From positions 62,001 to 126,000 of the forward strand of contig JAWKWT010000008.1 of assembly GCA_041397365.1 (NCBI GenBank): a stretch of 64,000 nt of DNA, given 5' to 3'. The position numbers and the translations under genes are program-made. The DNA comes from P52-10 sp041397365 (GTDB lineage Bacteria > Pseudomonadota > Alphaproteobacteria > Rhizobiales > Xanthobacteraceae). Shown here one piece after another: positions 10,064 through 19,141 of the stretch. The stretch's first letter is position 1. Every line of letters starts with the position of its first letter. The notes under the pieces were generated by a model. That model ran no database searches and was not told where the DNA came from. It was given only the letters and a program-made list of their open reading frames with translations.

Positions 10064-10933
10064 ATGTCGGAAACAGACGAGAACGAAGTTCTTTACGATG
10101 TGAAAGACCGCATCGCGACGGTGACGCTCAACCGTCCCGACCGCATGAACTCGATCGACGATTCCATGCCGGTCAACATCGCCAAGGCGATGGCGAAGGC
10201 GGCCGACGATCCGGGCGTGCGCGCGATCATTCTGACAGGCGCCGGCCGCGCCTTCTGCGCCGGCGCCGACATCGGCCGGCTGCAACGCCGCTCGGGCGGC
10301 CAGCGCCCGCCGCCGCCGCATGACGATCCGAGTTTCGTGCCGGCCATCACATCCGGGCACGGGCCCGATCTCGGCGTGCAGTTTGCGGACATGCGCCGCT
10401 ATTCGTATTTCATGCGCATCGGCAAGCCGGTGATCGCCGCGCTGAACGGCGCGACCGCCGGTCTCGGCTTCATCATGGCGCTATGCGCGGACATGCGCTT
10501 TGCGTCCGATCGGATGATCTTCACCACCGCGTTCGCCCAGCGCGGGCTGATCGCCGAACACGGCATCGCCTGGCTGCTGCCGCGGCTGGTCGGGCCGTCC
10601 AACGCCATCGACCTGCTGATGTCGGCGCGGCGCGTGACGGCGAAGGAAGCGCTCGACATGGGGCTGGTGAACCGCATCTTCCCGCAGGACACGTTCATGG
10701 AAAACGTGCGCGACGCGGTGCGCATCTACACCGAGACGGTGTCGCCGCATTCGATGGCGGTCATCAAGGCGCAGCTCTGGAAAGGCATGTTCGAGACCTA
10801 TGCCGAGAACCTCGCCGAAGCCGACAAGCAGATCGTGCTGAACTATCCGTTCCCGGACTACAAGGAAGGCGTGGCGCATTTCGTCGAAAAACGCGCCGCG
10901 AATTTCCCGGACCTGCCGAAGGGCAAGCTGTAG
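10064..10933 (+). CDS. enoyl-CoA hydratase/isomerase family protein 2
   Basis: Intact crotonase-fold protein of 289 residues. The oxyanion-hole segments are RAIILTGAGRAFCAGADIGRL and ALNGATAGLGFIMALCADMRFAS; the helix GLIAEHGIAWLLPRLVG carries the position often occupied by the catalytic Glu. ATG 10064 follows ACGGAGG. It is a tandem paralogue of the preceding gene, sharing RRYSYFMRIGKPVIA and FPDYKEGVAHFVEKR-like ends, so the pair probably arose by local duplication. It may act in beta-oxidation or degradation of a branched or aromatic acyl-CoA; the sequence does not say which. No dehydrogenase or ligase partner is adjacent. Confidence 0.85.
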   Translation: MSETDENEVLYDVKDRIATVTLNRPDRMNSIDDSMPVNIAKAMAKAADDPGVRAIILTGAGRAFCAGADIGRLQRRSGGQRPPPPHDDPSFVPAITSGHGPDLGVQFADMRRYSYFMRIGKPVIAALNGATAGLGFIMALCADMRFASDRMIFTTAFAQRGLIAEHGIAWLLPRLVGPSNAIDLLMSARRVTAKEALDMGLVNRIFPQDTFMENVRDAVRIYTETVSPHSMAVIKAQLWKGMFETYAENLAEADKQIVLNYPFPDYKEGVAHFVEKRAANFPDLPKGKL

Positions 10934-10952
10934 CCGCTGGTGATCTGCCACT

Positions 10953-10990
10953 AAAAATCGAGGTCGCCGCACATCCGCGGCGGCCTCGAT
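10953..10990 (-). terminator. intrinsic terminator of the GNAT/glpX transcript
   Basis: Arms ATCGAGGTCGCCGC (10957-10970) and GCGGCGGCCTCGAT (10977-10990) pair over 14 positions with one mismatch around a six-base loop. On the minus strand the stem is followed by a T tract (complement of the A run at 10953-10957), so it fits termination of the leftward GNAT gene. As a stem it may also block rightward transcription from the hydratase genes. Confidence 0.65.
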
Positions 10991-11021
10991 GCGTAAGCCG
11001 CTTCGTTCGCACTTCGATGCG

Positions 11022-11477
11022 TCAGAAGACCTTGCGATACTGAATGAAGCCGGAGTTTTCCGCCACCTGATCGTAGAGGATGCGTGCCTGCGCATTCGTT
11101 TCCTGCGTCAGCCAGTAGACGCGGCTCGCGCCCGCCTCCTTCGCCTTCGCATAGACCGCCTCGATCAGCGCACGGCCGAGACCCAATCCGCGCGCGCTCT
11201 CCGCCACGAACAGATCGTTGAGATAACAGTAATCGCCCGGCGTCCAGGTCGAGCGATGGAACAGGTACTGGACGATGCCCGTCAGACGGCCGTCGACATA
11301 AGCGCCGAGCAGATGCATCTGCTCGGCCGGATCGTGCAGCCGCCGCCAGGTGACGTCGCTGTTCCCGGCCGGCAGTTTGGCCCTGTAGAATTCAAGATAG
11401 CCGGCCCAGAGCGGCTCCCACGCCGCACGCTCGTCCGCACCGACCGGCCTCACGCTGATGACCGGCGGCTGCGTCAT
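11022..11477 (-). CDS. GNAT family N-acetyltransferase
   Basis: A 151-residue acyltransferase of the GNAT fold. The acetyl-CoA binding motif A is visible as LFVAESARGLGLGRALIEAVYAKA (R/Q-x-x-G-x-G/A type), followed by ASRVYWLTQETNAQARILYDQVA, motif B. Start MTQPPVISVRP at 11477 lies four bases after the glpX stop, so the two are probably co-transcribed. The substrate cannot be deduced. A terminator follows immediately downstream. The frame is intact although its neighbours on both sides are broken. Confidence 0.8.
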   Translation of the reverse strand: MTQPPVISVRPVGADERAAWEPLWAGYLEFYRAKLPAGNSDVTWRRLHDPAEQMHLLGAYVDGRLTGIVQYLFHRSTWTPGDYCYLNDLFVAESARGLGLGRALIEAVYAKAKEAGASRVYWLTQETNAQARILYDQVAENSGFIQYRKVF

Positions 11478-11481
11478 GGCG

Positions 11482-12475
11482 TCAGTCCAGATGGAACTTT
11501 TCGAGCTGACGATGTTCGGCCTTGATGTAGCGGACCGTGCCGGTGACGGAGCGCATCACTACCGTCTCGGTCTCGATCATGTCCTTGCCGAACGACACAC
11601 CGCGCAGCATCGCGCCGGTGGTGACGCCGGTAGCGGCGAAGAGGCAATCGCCCTTCACCATATCCTCGATCTCGTATTTCTTTTTCGGATCCTTGATCCC
11701 CATCTTCAGCGTCCGCTCGCGCAGGGCTTCAGTGTCGATGATGAGGCGCGTCTGCATCTGACCTCCGATGCATCGCAAGGCGGCCGCAGACAAACGCTCC
11801 TCCGGCGCACCGCCGGAGCCGAGATAGATGTCAATGCCGGTCCGGGCTTCCGCACAGTGAATCACGCCGGCGACATCGCCGTCGCTAATCAGGCTGACGG
11901 CGGCGCCGAGCTTGCGGATCGCGGTGATCTTGTCGGCATGACGCGGACGGGTCCAGCAGGATCGCGGTGATCTCGCTCGGCTTCACGCCCTTGGCCTTCG
12001 CCAGATTGATGATGTTCTCTCGACCGGCGCGTCGAGATCGACCGTGCTCTTCGGATATCCGCCCGATCGCGATCTTCTCCATGTAGCAGTCCGGCGCATG
12101 CAGCAGCGTGCCGCCGTCAGCCATGGCGATGGTGGCGATCGCGCCGGGCATGTTCCTGGCGCACAGCACCGTGCCTTCGAGCGGATCAACCGCGATGTCG
12201 ACCTTCGGGCCCGCCTTGTTGCCGACCTTCTCGCCGATGAACAGCATCGGCGCCTCGTCGATCTCGCCCTCGCCGATCACCACCGTGCCGTCGATCGGCA
12301 ACTTGTTGAGTTCACGGCGCATCGCGTCGACCGCAGCCTGATCTGAAGCCTTGTCCAGACCGCGGCCGCGCAGGCGCGCCGCCGACACCGCCGCACGTTC
12401 CGTCACGCGCACGATTTCCAGCGTGAGGATGCGCTCCAGCAGCAATTCCGGCTGGACGGTAATCGTTGTCGTCAT
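11482..12475 (-). pseudogene. glpX: class II fructose-1,6-bisphosphatase GlpX, frameshifted
   Basis: GlpX removes the 1-phosphate of fructose 1,6-bisphosphate in gluconeogenesis and, in autotrophs, the Calvin cycle. The metal and substrate region is intact: TVVIGEGEIDEAPMLFIGE and DIAVDPLEGT, then MADGGTLLHAPDCYMEKI. The frame changes near 12060, 12020 and 11950, after which VAGVIHCAEARTGIDIYLG-type sequence, GSGGAPEERLSAAALRCIGG and the C terminus AEHRQLEKFHLD follow. Repaired length is about 330 residues, as usual. ATG 12475 (MTTTITVQPELLLERILTLE) is the family-like start. It follows hom after about 45 bases, in the same direction. Confidence 0.85.
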
Positions 12476-12520
12476 CAATCCAACTCCTCAGCAGCGCACG
12501 ACAGCAACACGCCCCGACGC

Positions 12521-13863
12521 CTAGTTCTTCTCATCCGGATGACCTGCGGCCGTCCGATAGTCACTTTGTCCTTCTGCACCGCGGCAAGGGCCTGGCGGAC
12601 GCCGTCCTCGGTCGTGGCATAGGTTATCAATATCACCGGCACCGGCGCGGACGCGGCCTTCGGCCCACGTTTTCCACGCCCTGTGCGGGGTTCCGGGCGC
12701 GCCATTCGGATGCCGCTGGACGATGGATTCGAGGGAAATATTCCGTTCCGCCAGCCGCTTGGCGATGGTCGCGGCGGTGCCCGGCAGGTCGCGCGCCATC
12801 AGGCGGATGTAGTAGCCGCCTTCTGTGCCGCATCATCGGCGCCTTGTGCGTCTTGCGCAGCTTCTGCACCGGCTGGCCGAACGGTGCGACGGCGCACGCC
12901 GCGCGCGACATCGGCGATGTCGGCGACCACGGCGGACGCGGTCGCCGCCCCGCCCGCGCCGGGGCCGACGAGGGTGATCGGCGGAATGCCATCGCCGTCG
13001 ATCGTCACGGCATTGGTCACGCCCATCACCTGCGCGATCGAGGAGGTGCGCGGCACCATGGTCGGATGCACCCGCTGCTCGATGCCGGTCTTAGTGCGGA
13101 CCGCGACGCCCAGCAACTTCAGCCGATAGCCGAGTTCCTCGGCGGCGCGCAGATCCTCGGGCTTGATCGAGGAAATGCCTTCGACATAGACGGCGCTCTG
13201 CGCGACCTTGGTGCCGAAGGCGAGGCTGGCGAGGATCGCGAGTTTCTGCGCGGTGTCGTGGCCGTCGACATCGAAGGACGGATTGGCTTCGGCGTAGCCG
13301 AGGCGCTGCGCATCCTTCAGGCATTCGGCGAAGGACAGCCCCTCCTGCTCCATCCGCGTCAGGATGTAATTGCAAGTTCCGTTGAGGATGCCATAGACGC
13401 GATTGATCGACGTGCCGGCGAGCCCTTCGCGCAGCGTCTTGATCGCCGGGATCGCGGCACCCACGGCCGCCTCGTAATTCAACGCGCCGCCATGCTTTTC
13501 GGCCAGCGCCGCCAGCCGGACGCCGTGCTTGGCGAGCATCGCCTTGTTGGCGGACACGACCGACTTGCCGTTCCTCAGCGCCGCCTCGACCGCCGACAGC
13601 GCCGGTTCCCCGGCGCCGCCCATCAGTTCGACGAAGCAGTCGATGGTCGGATCGTTCGCCAGCGCCAGCGGGCTCTTGGCCCAGGTCACGCCGCGCAGAT
13701 CGAGGTTGCGTTTCTTGGATTGCGAGCGGGCCGTGACCGCAACCACGCGAATGCCGCGGCCGCAACGCGCGGCGAGCAGCCGCGATTGAGCATCGATCTG
13801 GCGGACAACTTCGGCCCCAACGGTGCCTAGTCCCGCAATACCCACTTTCAGGGCTGCGACCAT
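12521..13863 (-). pseudogene. hom: homoserine dehydrogenase, frameshifted in the ACT half
   Basis: Homoserine dehydrogenase reduces aspartate semialdehyde to homoserine for threonine and methionine synthesis. The first 330 residues are clean: GIAGLGTVGAEVVRQI (NAD(P) binding), VSANKAMLAKHG, YEAAVGAAIPAIKTLREGLAG, GILNGTCNYILTRM and LGYAEANPSFDVDGHDTAQKLAILASLAFG. The C-terminal ACT domain is read in three frames, with changes near 12895, 12826, 12680 and 12533: YIRLMARDLPGTAATIAKRL, ILITYATTEDGVRQALAAVQ, and a restored end VIRIEKN at a TAG at 12521. Length after repair is about 447 residues. Starts 58 bases after the aminotransferase gene. Loss would cause Thr/Met auxotrophy, so error in the sequence is favoured. 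Confidence 0.88.
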
Positions 13864-13921
13864 GAGACGATTAGCCTATCGACGAGAGCTTCGGACTTTT
13901 GGCGCGAACGGGAAATCGCGC

Positions 13922-15132
13922 CTAGCGGTGGTTGGCGAGCGGGATGACGTTGTGCAACGTTTCGACGCCGCTTTCAAGGAAGCGGCGCATGTTGCGCGCA
14001 GCCTGGCGGATGCGCTGCTCGTTTTCCACCATGGCGATGCGAACATAGCCCTCGCCATGTCTGCCGAACGCGACGCCGGGCGACACCACCACGCCGGATT
14101 TCTCCACCATCAGGGTGGCGGAACTGCATGCTGCCGATCTCGCGGAACGCCTTCGCAGCGGGCGCCCAGGCGAACATCGAGGGCAGCCGGCGGCGGGATG
14201 TCCTGGCTTCCGCCCTCGCGAACGACCCACCAGCACGTCGCGGCGCTTCTTGATCTCGCGGACCCGCGGATGCAGTCCTCCGCTTGTCTAGCGCCGCGGT
14301 CGCGGCGACCTGCACCGGCGTGAACGCGCCGTAATCGAGATAGATTTCACCCGCGCAAGGGCGGCGATGATGCGTTCGTTGTCCTGCAAACCCATGCGCC
14401 AGCCGGCCATGGAAAACGTCTTCGACATCGAGGTGAACTCGACCGTCACGTCGATCGCGCCCGGCACCTGCAACACCGACGGCGGCGGATTGCCGTCGAA
14501 ATACAGTTCCGCATAAGCGAGGTCGGACAGGATGAAGATCTCGTGCTTCTTCGCGAACGCGACGAGGTCCTTGTAGAAATCCAGCGTCGCCACATAGGCA
14601 GTCGGGTTCGACGGATAGCAGCAGATCATCGCGATCGGCTTCGGGATCGAATGGATGATCGCGCGCTCCAGCGAGGCGAACAGTTCCGGCGACGGCTCCG
14701 CCGGCACCGAGCGGACCACGCCGCCCGCCATCAGGAAGCCGAACGCATGGATCGGATAGCCTGGGTTCGGAACCAGCACCACATCGCCCGGCGCGGTGAT
14801 CGCCTGCGCCACGTTGGCGAAACCTTCCTTCGCCGAGCGTGGCGACGATCTGCGTCTCGGGGTTCAGCTTCACGCCGAAGCGGCGCTCGTAATAGCCGGC
14901 TCGGGCGCGGCGCAGGCCCGGAATAATTTTCGATGCGGAGTAGCGGTCGGTGCGCGGCTTGCCGAGCGTCTCCTTTCAGCTTCTCGATCACATGCGCCGG
15001 CGTCGGCAGATCCGGATTGCCCATGCCCATGTCGATAATGTCGGCCCCGGCGTTGCGGGCCGCCGCCTTGGCGCGATTGACCTGCTCGAAGACATAGGGG
15101 GGCAGTCGGCGAATGCGGTAGAATTCTTCCAT
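13922..15132 (-). pseudogene. PLP-dependent aminotransferase (AlaC/LL-DAP aminotransferase-like), frameshifted
   Basis: A fold-type I aminotransferase resembling alanine-synthesising AlaC and LL-diaminopimelate aminotransferases. The start MEEFYRIRRLPPYVFEQVNRAK at 15132 is typical. Correct-order pieces: DIIDMGMGNPDLPTPAHVIEKL, GDVVLVPNPGYPIHAFGFLMAGG, MICCYPSNPTA, SDLAYAELYFDG, and the PLP-lysine motif FTSMSKTFSMAGWRMG; the end is EKSGVVVSPGVAFG...RRFLESGVETLHNVIPLANHR. Frame changes occur near 14960, 14830, 14350, 14280 and 14120-14240. Repaired length is about 403 residues. It precedes hom, which links it to aspartate-family amino acid metabolism. Exact substrate is an inference from family. 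Confidence 0.8.
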
Positions 15133-15245
15133 GGGTCTCAGGCTCCGGCCCGCGGGCCGGATCGGACACGATTCGGCTGTGCGGAAGTTGAATTGTCTTT
15201 TAGCACGCCAGCGGCCCGAAACCAGTGCCGCACCGCAGCGAAAAT

Positions 15246-15566
15246 CTACTTTGCGGCAGGAGTTTCGGGACGGCGTTTCGCCTTCGCTCCGGCCTTTCCA
15301 CCCCCCTTGGCAAGAGCGGCGGCATCGGACGCGGCGACCGATTTCTGCCTCGCCCTCACCTGTGCGAGTTCCGCTTCCATCCTGTTCTGCTCATCCACGG
15401 ACAGCGTCTGCCCGCCGCGCGGCGGCGGAATGTCATGCACCGCCGGATATGCGCCCACGGTTTCGGGACGCGCCGGCGCATTCTCCGGCAAGCCAATCAG
15501 CGGCGCATTCGCCAGCGAAGAACATCCGCCCGCGACAAGCGGCAGCAACAGCAGCAGGCGCTTCAT
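15246..15566 (-). CDS. small outer-envelope lipoprotein, function unknown
   Basis: A 106-residue protein with a lipoprotein signal: basic MKR start, hydrophobic LLLLLPLVAG and lipobox VAGGC with Cys at residue 15. The mature part has a Pro-rich linker and a short helical stretch (TLSVDEQNRMEAELAQVRARQ) followed by a Lys/Ala-rich tail ending in KRRPETPAAK. I do not recognise a named family. It is divergent from phaC and lies 113 bases upstream of the aminotransferase gene on the same strand. Confidence 0.65.
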   Translation of the reverse strand: MKRLLLLLPLVAGGCSSLANAPLIGLPENAPARPETVGAYPAVHDIPPPRGGQTLSVDEQNRMEAELAQVRARQKSVAASDAAALAKGGGKAGAKAKRRPETPAAK

Positions 15567-15792
15567 CTGGACGCACCCTCACGCACCGTCCGCTCGTCAT
15601 GATATCGCATCGCAATGACACACATCCTCAACAGAAATCCGAATACATCTAGATAAATTCCATCAGTTTGACGAAACCAAGGAGTTGCTGCGCCGCAATA
15701 GCAAATCAAATCGACACCATTGGAAAATTCAGCGATACCTAATCGGCAAAACTGTGCTGCGGCAACGCGAATTCAAACTGGTGTTCAGCTCC

Positions 15793-17593
15793 ATGAGCGA
15801 CAAGCAATCTCTCGTCGAAGCCGGCAAAAGCTTCAATCCCGAAGCCTTCGCGTCGAACCTTGCGAAGGTGATGGAGAACGGCAGCAAGGCCCTGTCCGCC
15901 TATCTCAAGCCGAGAGGGACCGGAGAGGTCCAGGACCAGACCGCGGAAGACCTTCAGCAGGTGGTCAAGACCTTCAACTCCGTCTTCGAATACTGGCTCT
16001 CCGACGCGCAGCGGGCGGCCGATTTGCAGCAGAAATTCGGCAAAGCCTATCTCGACCTTTGGGGCAACGCCGCGCGCCGCCTCGCCGGGCAGGACGCACC
16101 GCCGGTGATCGAGGCCGCGCCGCGCGACAAGCGGTTCAAGGATGCGGAGTGGAATTCGAACCAGTTCTTCGATTTCCTGAAGCAGGCTTATCTGCTGACG
16201 ACGAAATGCGCCTATGAACTGGTGCAGGAAGCCGAAGGCGTCGACGAGCACACGCGCAAGAAGGCCGAGTTCTACGTCCAGCAGATCACCAACGCGATCG
16301 CGCCGTCGAATTTCCTCCTCACCAATCCGGAAGTCCTGCGCGAGACGATGACCTCGAACGCCGACAATCTCGCGCGCGGCATGCAGATGTTCGCCGAGGA
16401 CATGGAGGCAGGGAAAGGCACGCTGCGCATTCGCCAGTCGGCGGCCAATCTGGAAATCGGCCGCGACATGGCGATCACCCCCGGCAAGGTGATCTATCAG
16501 AACGAGCTGATGCAGCTCATCCAGTATTCGCCTTCGACCGAGAAGGTGCTGCGCACGCCGCTGCTGATCGTTCCGCCCTGGATCAACAAATTTTACATCC
16601 TCGATCTCGGACCGGAGAAATCCTACATCAAATGGTGCGTCGATCAGGGCCTGACGGGTGTTCGTCATTTCGGGTCAACTGGACAAGACGCTCGGCGAAA
16701 AGACCTCGCCGACTACATGAAGGACGGCCCCCTTGCCGCCATGGACGTGATCGAACAGGTCACGGGCGAGATGTAAGGTCCACACCATCGGCTATTGCGT
16801 CGGCGGCACGCTGCTTGCCTCCACCCTGGCCTGGCTCGCAGCGAAGCGCCGCAACCGCGTGACGTCGGCGACCTTCTTCGCAGCCCAGGTCGACTTCACC
16901 CATGCCGGCGATCTGATGGTGTTCGTCGACGAGGAACAGATTTCCTCGCTCGAGAAGGACATGAAGCAGACCGGCGTACTGGAAGGCAGCAAGATGGCGA
17001 ACGCCTTCAACATGCTGCGCTCCAATGACCTGATCTGGTCCTATGTCGTCAGCAACTATCTGAAAGGCCAGCAGCCGGCCGCATTCGACCTGCTGCACTG
17101 GAACGCCGACGCGACGCGGATGCCGGCGGCCAACCACTCCTACTATCTGCGCAACTGCTATCTGGAGAACCGGCTGTCGAAGGGCACCATGGTACTCGAC
17201 AACACCAAGCTCGATCTGTCGAAGGTGAAGGTGCCGGTCTACAACCTCGCCACGCGCGAGGATCATATCGCGCCGGCGCAGTCGGTGCTGTTCGGTTCGA
17301 AATTCTTCGGCGGCCCGGTGAAATACGTGCTGTCGGGCTCGGGCCATATCGCCGGCGTCGTCAATCCGCCGTCGCTCCAGAAATATCAGTACTGGACCAA
17401 CGACAGCATCGAGGCGGAGAACGTCGCCGAATGGCTGAAGGGCGCGACCGAGCACAAGGGTTCGTGGTGGCCGGACTGGCGCGAATGGATCGGCAGCCTC
17501 GACGCCGAGGAGGTGCCGGCGCGGAAGGTCGAGGACGGTCCGCGGCCTATTCTCGAAGACGCGCCCGGCAGCTACGTGCGCGTGCGGGCCTGA
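15793..17593 (+). pseudogene. phaC: class I poly(3-hydroxyalkanoate) synthase PhaC, frameshifted
   Basis: PhaC polymerises hydroxyacyl-CoA into PHA granules. The N-terminal PhaC_N region is clean (NPEVLRETMTSNADNLARGM...), followed by LRTPLLIVPPWINKFYILDL. Around 16650-16700 a patch is out of frame where FVISWVNPDKT is expected, and an extra T near 16776 turns EMKVHTIGYCVGG into a stop. Downstream the alpha/beta-hydrolase part is clean: the lipase-box-like GYCVGG with catalytic Cys, Asp in TREDHIAPA, His in SGSGHIAGVVNPP. ATG 15793 (MSDKQSLVEAGKSF) is chosen over upstream codons. Repaired length is 600 residues, the class I norm. A weak promoter (TCGACA-N17-GATACC, about 15710) lies upstream. 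No phaA or phaB is adjacent. Confidence 0.88.
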
Positions 17594-17791
17594 GGCAGAC
17601 TCTCACGATGTCGATGTCCGGCCCAGCCGGGCACGACGGAGAATGGCTTCGCCCCCGATGCAGATGCGAGGTGATCTGGCGGCCGGTTGCCCGAGCCGCC
17701 ATGATCGCCTGCCGGATCGGTTTCCATTGCAAAAAAATGCCTCTAGACTTCGAACACAGAGACTCGCAAATCCGAAAGTCCGGGGAACACC

Positions 17792-18190
17792 ATGACACGC
17801 GAACTTTTCTGGCTGACGCTGACCGTCATCATGACGGGATTGATGTGGATGCCTTACGTCCTCAACCGCTGTCAGGTGCGCGGGCTCGGCGGCGCGATGG
17901 CCAATCCGTCGCGGACCGACAAGCCGCAGTCGGAATGGGCGAACCGCATGATGTTCGCCCATGACAACGCGGTCGAAAATCTCATCATCTTCGCGCCGCT
18001 GGTTCTGATCCTGAACGCGGCCGACTATTCGACCAAATGGACGGTGATGGCCTGCGCCGTCTATTTCTGGGCGCGCCTCGCGCACCTTCTTGTCTACACC
18101 TTCGGCATTCCGGTGCTGCGGACGCTGACCTTCGCGGTCGGATTCCTTGCGCAGGTCGTGCTGGCGCTGGCGATCTTCAAGATCGTCTAG
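17792..18190 (+). CDS. MAPEG family membrane protein
   Basis: A 132-residue protein with four hydrophobic helices and the MAPEG family pattern (membrane-associated eicosanoid/glutathione metabolism-type proteins). Helix 2 region contains RMMFAHDNAVENLIIFAPLVLIL, the conserved N/E-N motif of MAPEG proteins. Bacterial members mostly have no assigned reaction. Start ATG 17792 follows CCGGGGAAC. It is separated from phaC by about 200 bases, in which I see no gene, and converges on the metallo-hydrolase gene. Confidence 0.75.
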   Translation: MTRELFWLTLTVIMTGLMWMPYVLNRCQVRGLGGAMANPSRTDKPQSEWANRMMFAHDNAVENLIIFAPLVLILNAADYSTKWTVMACAVYFWARLAHLLVYTFGIPVLRTLTFAVGFLAQVVLALAIFKIV

Positions 18191-18200
18191 CAAATACTTG

Positions 18201-18227
18201 GCATCAGCGTCTGTGCGGTGCTGATGC
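18201..18227. terminator. hairpin between convergent MAPEG and metallo-hydrolase genes
   Basis: GCATCAGC (18201-18208) and GCTGATGC (18220-18227) form a perfect 8-bp stem with an 11-base loop, placed between two convergent stop codons. No T tract follows on either strand, so it is at best a weak bidirectional terminator. Confidence 0.4.
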
Positions 18228-18254
18228 ACTCGACCATCAGACGCCGCCCCGATC

Positions 18255-19130
18255 TCAGCTCGCGAGCTTCACCGGAATCTTCAGATAATGCACGCCGTTG
18301 CTGTCTGACGGCGGCAACTGGCCGGCGCGCATATTGACCTGGATCGAGGGCATCAGCAGCGTCGGCGCGGTCAGAGTCGCGTCGCGCGTGGTGCGCTGCT
18401 TCACGAACGCCTCCTCGTCGATCCCGTCCTTCACATGCGGATTTTTGCGCCGCTGCTCGCCGACAGTGGTCTCCCAGGCATAGCTATCGCGGCCCGGCGC
18501 CTTGTAGTCGTGGCAGACGAAGATGCGGGTCTCTTCCGGCAGCGCGAGCACGCGCTTGATCGAGCGGTAGAGCTGGCGGGCGTCGCCACCGGGGAAATCG
18601 GCGCGCGCGGTGCCGTAGTCGGGCATGAACAGCGTGTCGCCGACGAACACGGCGTCGCCGATGCGATAGGTGACGCAGGCCGGCGTATGTCCCGGCGTAT
18701 GGATCACCTCGCCCTTCAGGCCGCCGATCGAAAACGTGTCGCCGTCCTTGAACAGGATGTCGAACTCCGCGCCGGAGCCGGAGACGTCCTCGGCGTTGAA
18801 CACCACGCGAAAAATGCGCTGCACATCGCGGATGTGCTCGCCGATGGCGACCTTCGCGCCGATCCGTTCCTTGAAATACGGCGCGGCCGACAGATGGTCC
18901 GCATGCACATGCGTCTCCAGCACGAGGTCGATCGTGACGCCCTCGGCCTTGGCGAACGCCAGAACCTCCTCGGCCGCATCCGTGCGCGCATCGCCCGACG
19001 CCGCGTCATACTCCAGCACCGGGTCGATCACCGCGCCCTTGCGGCTGGCGGCATCCCAGACGAGATAGGTGACCGTGTGGGTCGGTTCGTCAAAGAAAGC
19101 GTGAATCTTCAGATTGTCCAGATTCGCCAT
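18255..19130 (-). CDS. metallo-beta-lactamase fold hydrolase, persulfide dioxygenase-like
   Basis: A 291-residue metallo-beta-lactamase fold protein of the glyoxalase II/ETHE1-like group. Metal-binding motif is THVHADHLSAAPYF, with later ligands in TPGHTPACVTYRIGDAVFVGDTLFMPDYGTARADFPGG and IFVCHDYKAPGRD. The sequence DYGTARADFPGGDA is characteristic of bacterial ETHE1-like persulfide dioxygenases, which oxidise glutathione persulfide in sulfide detoxification. Start MANLDNLKIHAFFDEPTHT at 19130 is well placed. It follows argC by 11 bases on the same strand and is probably in the same transcript. The assignment to persulfide rather than hydroxyacyl-glutathione is inferred from that motif. Confidence 0.8.
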   Translation of the reverse strand: MANLDNLKIHAFFDEPTHTVTYLVWDAASRKGAVIDPVLEYDAASGDARTDAAEEVLAFAKAEGVTIDLVLETHVHADHLSAAPYFKERIGAKVAIGEHIRDVQRIFRVVFNAEDVSGSGAEFDILFKDGDTFSIGGLKGEVIHTPGHTPACVTYRIGDAVFVGDTLFMPDYGTARADFPGGDARQLYRSIKRVLALPEETRIFVCHDYKAPGRDSYAWETTVGEQRRKNPHVKDGIDEEAFVKQRTTRDATLTAPTLLMPSIQVNMRAGQLPPSDSNGVHYLKIPVKLAS

Positions 19131-19141
19131 GGCGGCTCACC

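Noticed and set aside
12466..13830. 454-codon frame antisense to hom and part of its neighbour
   Set aside because: hom has clear catalytic motifs on the minus strand; the plus frame is low-complexity shadow.
13864..15245. SAM or other riboswitch upstream of hom or the aminotransferase
   Set aside because: The spacers are 58 and 113 bases and show no conserved riboswitch core; hom lies directly behind another gene.
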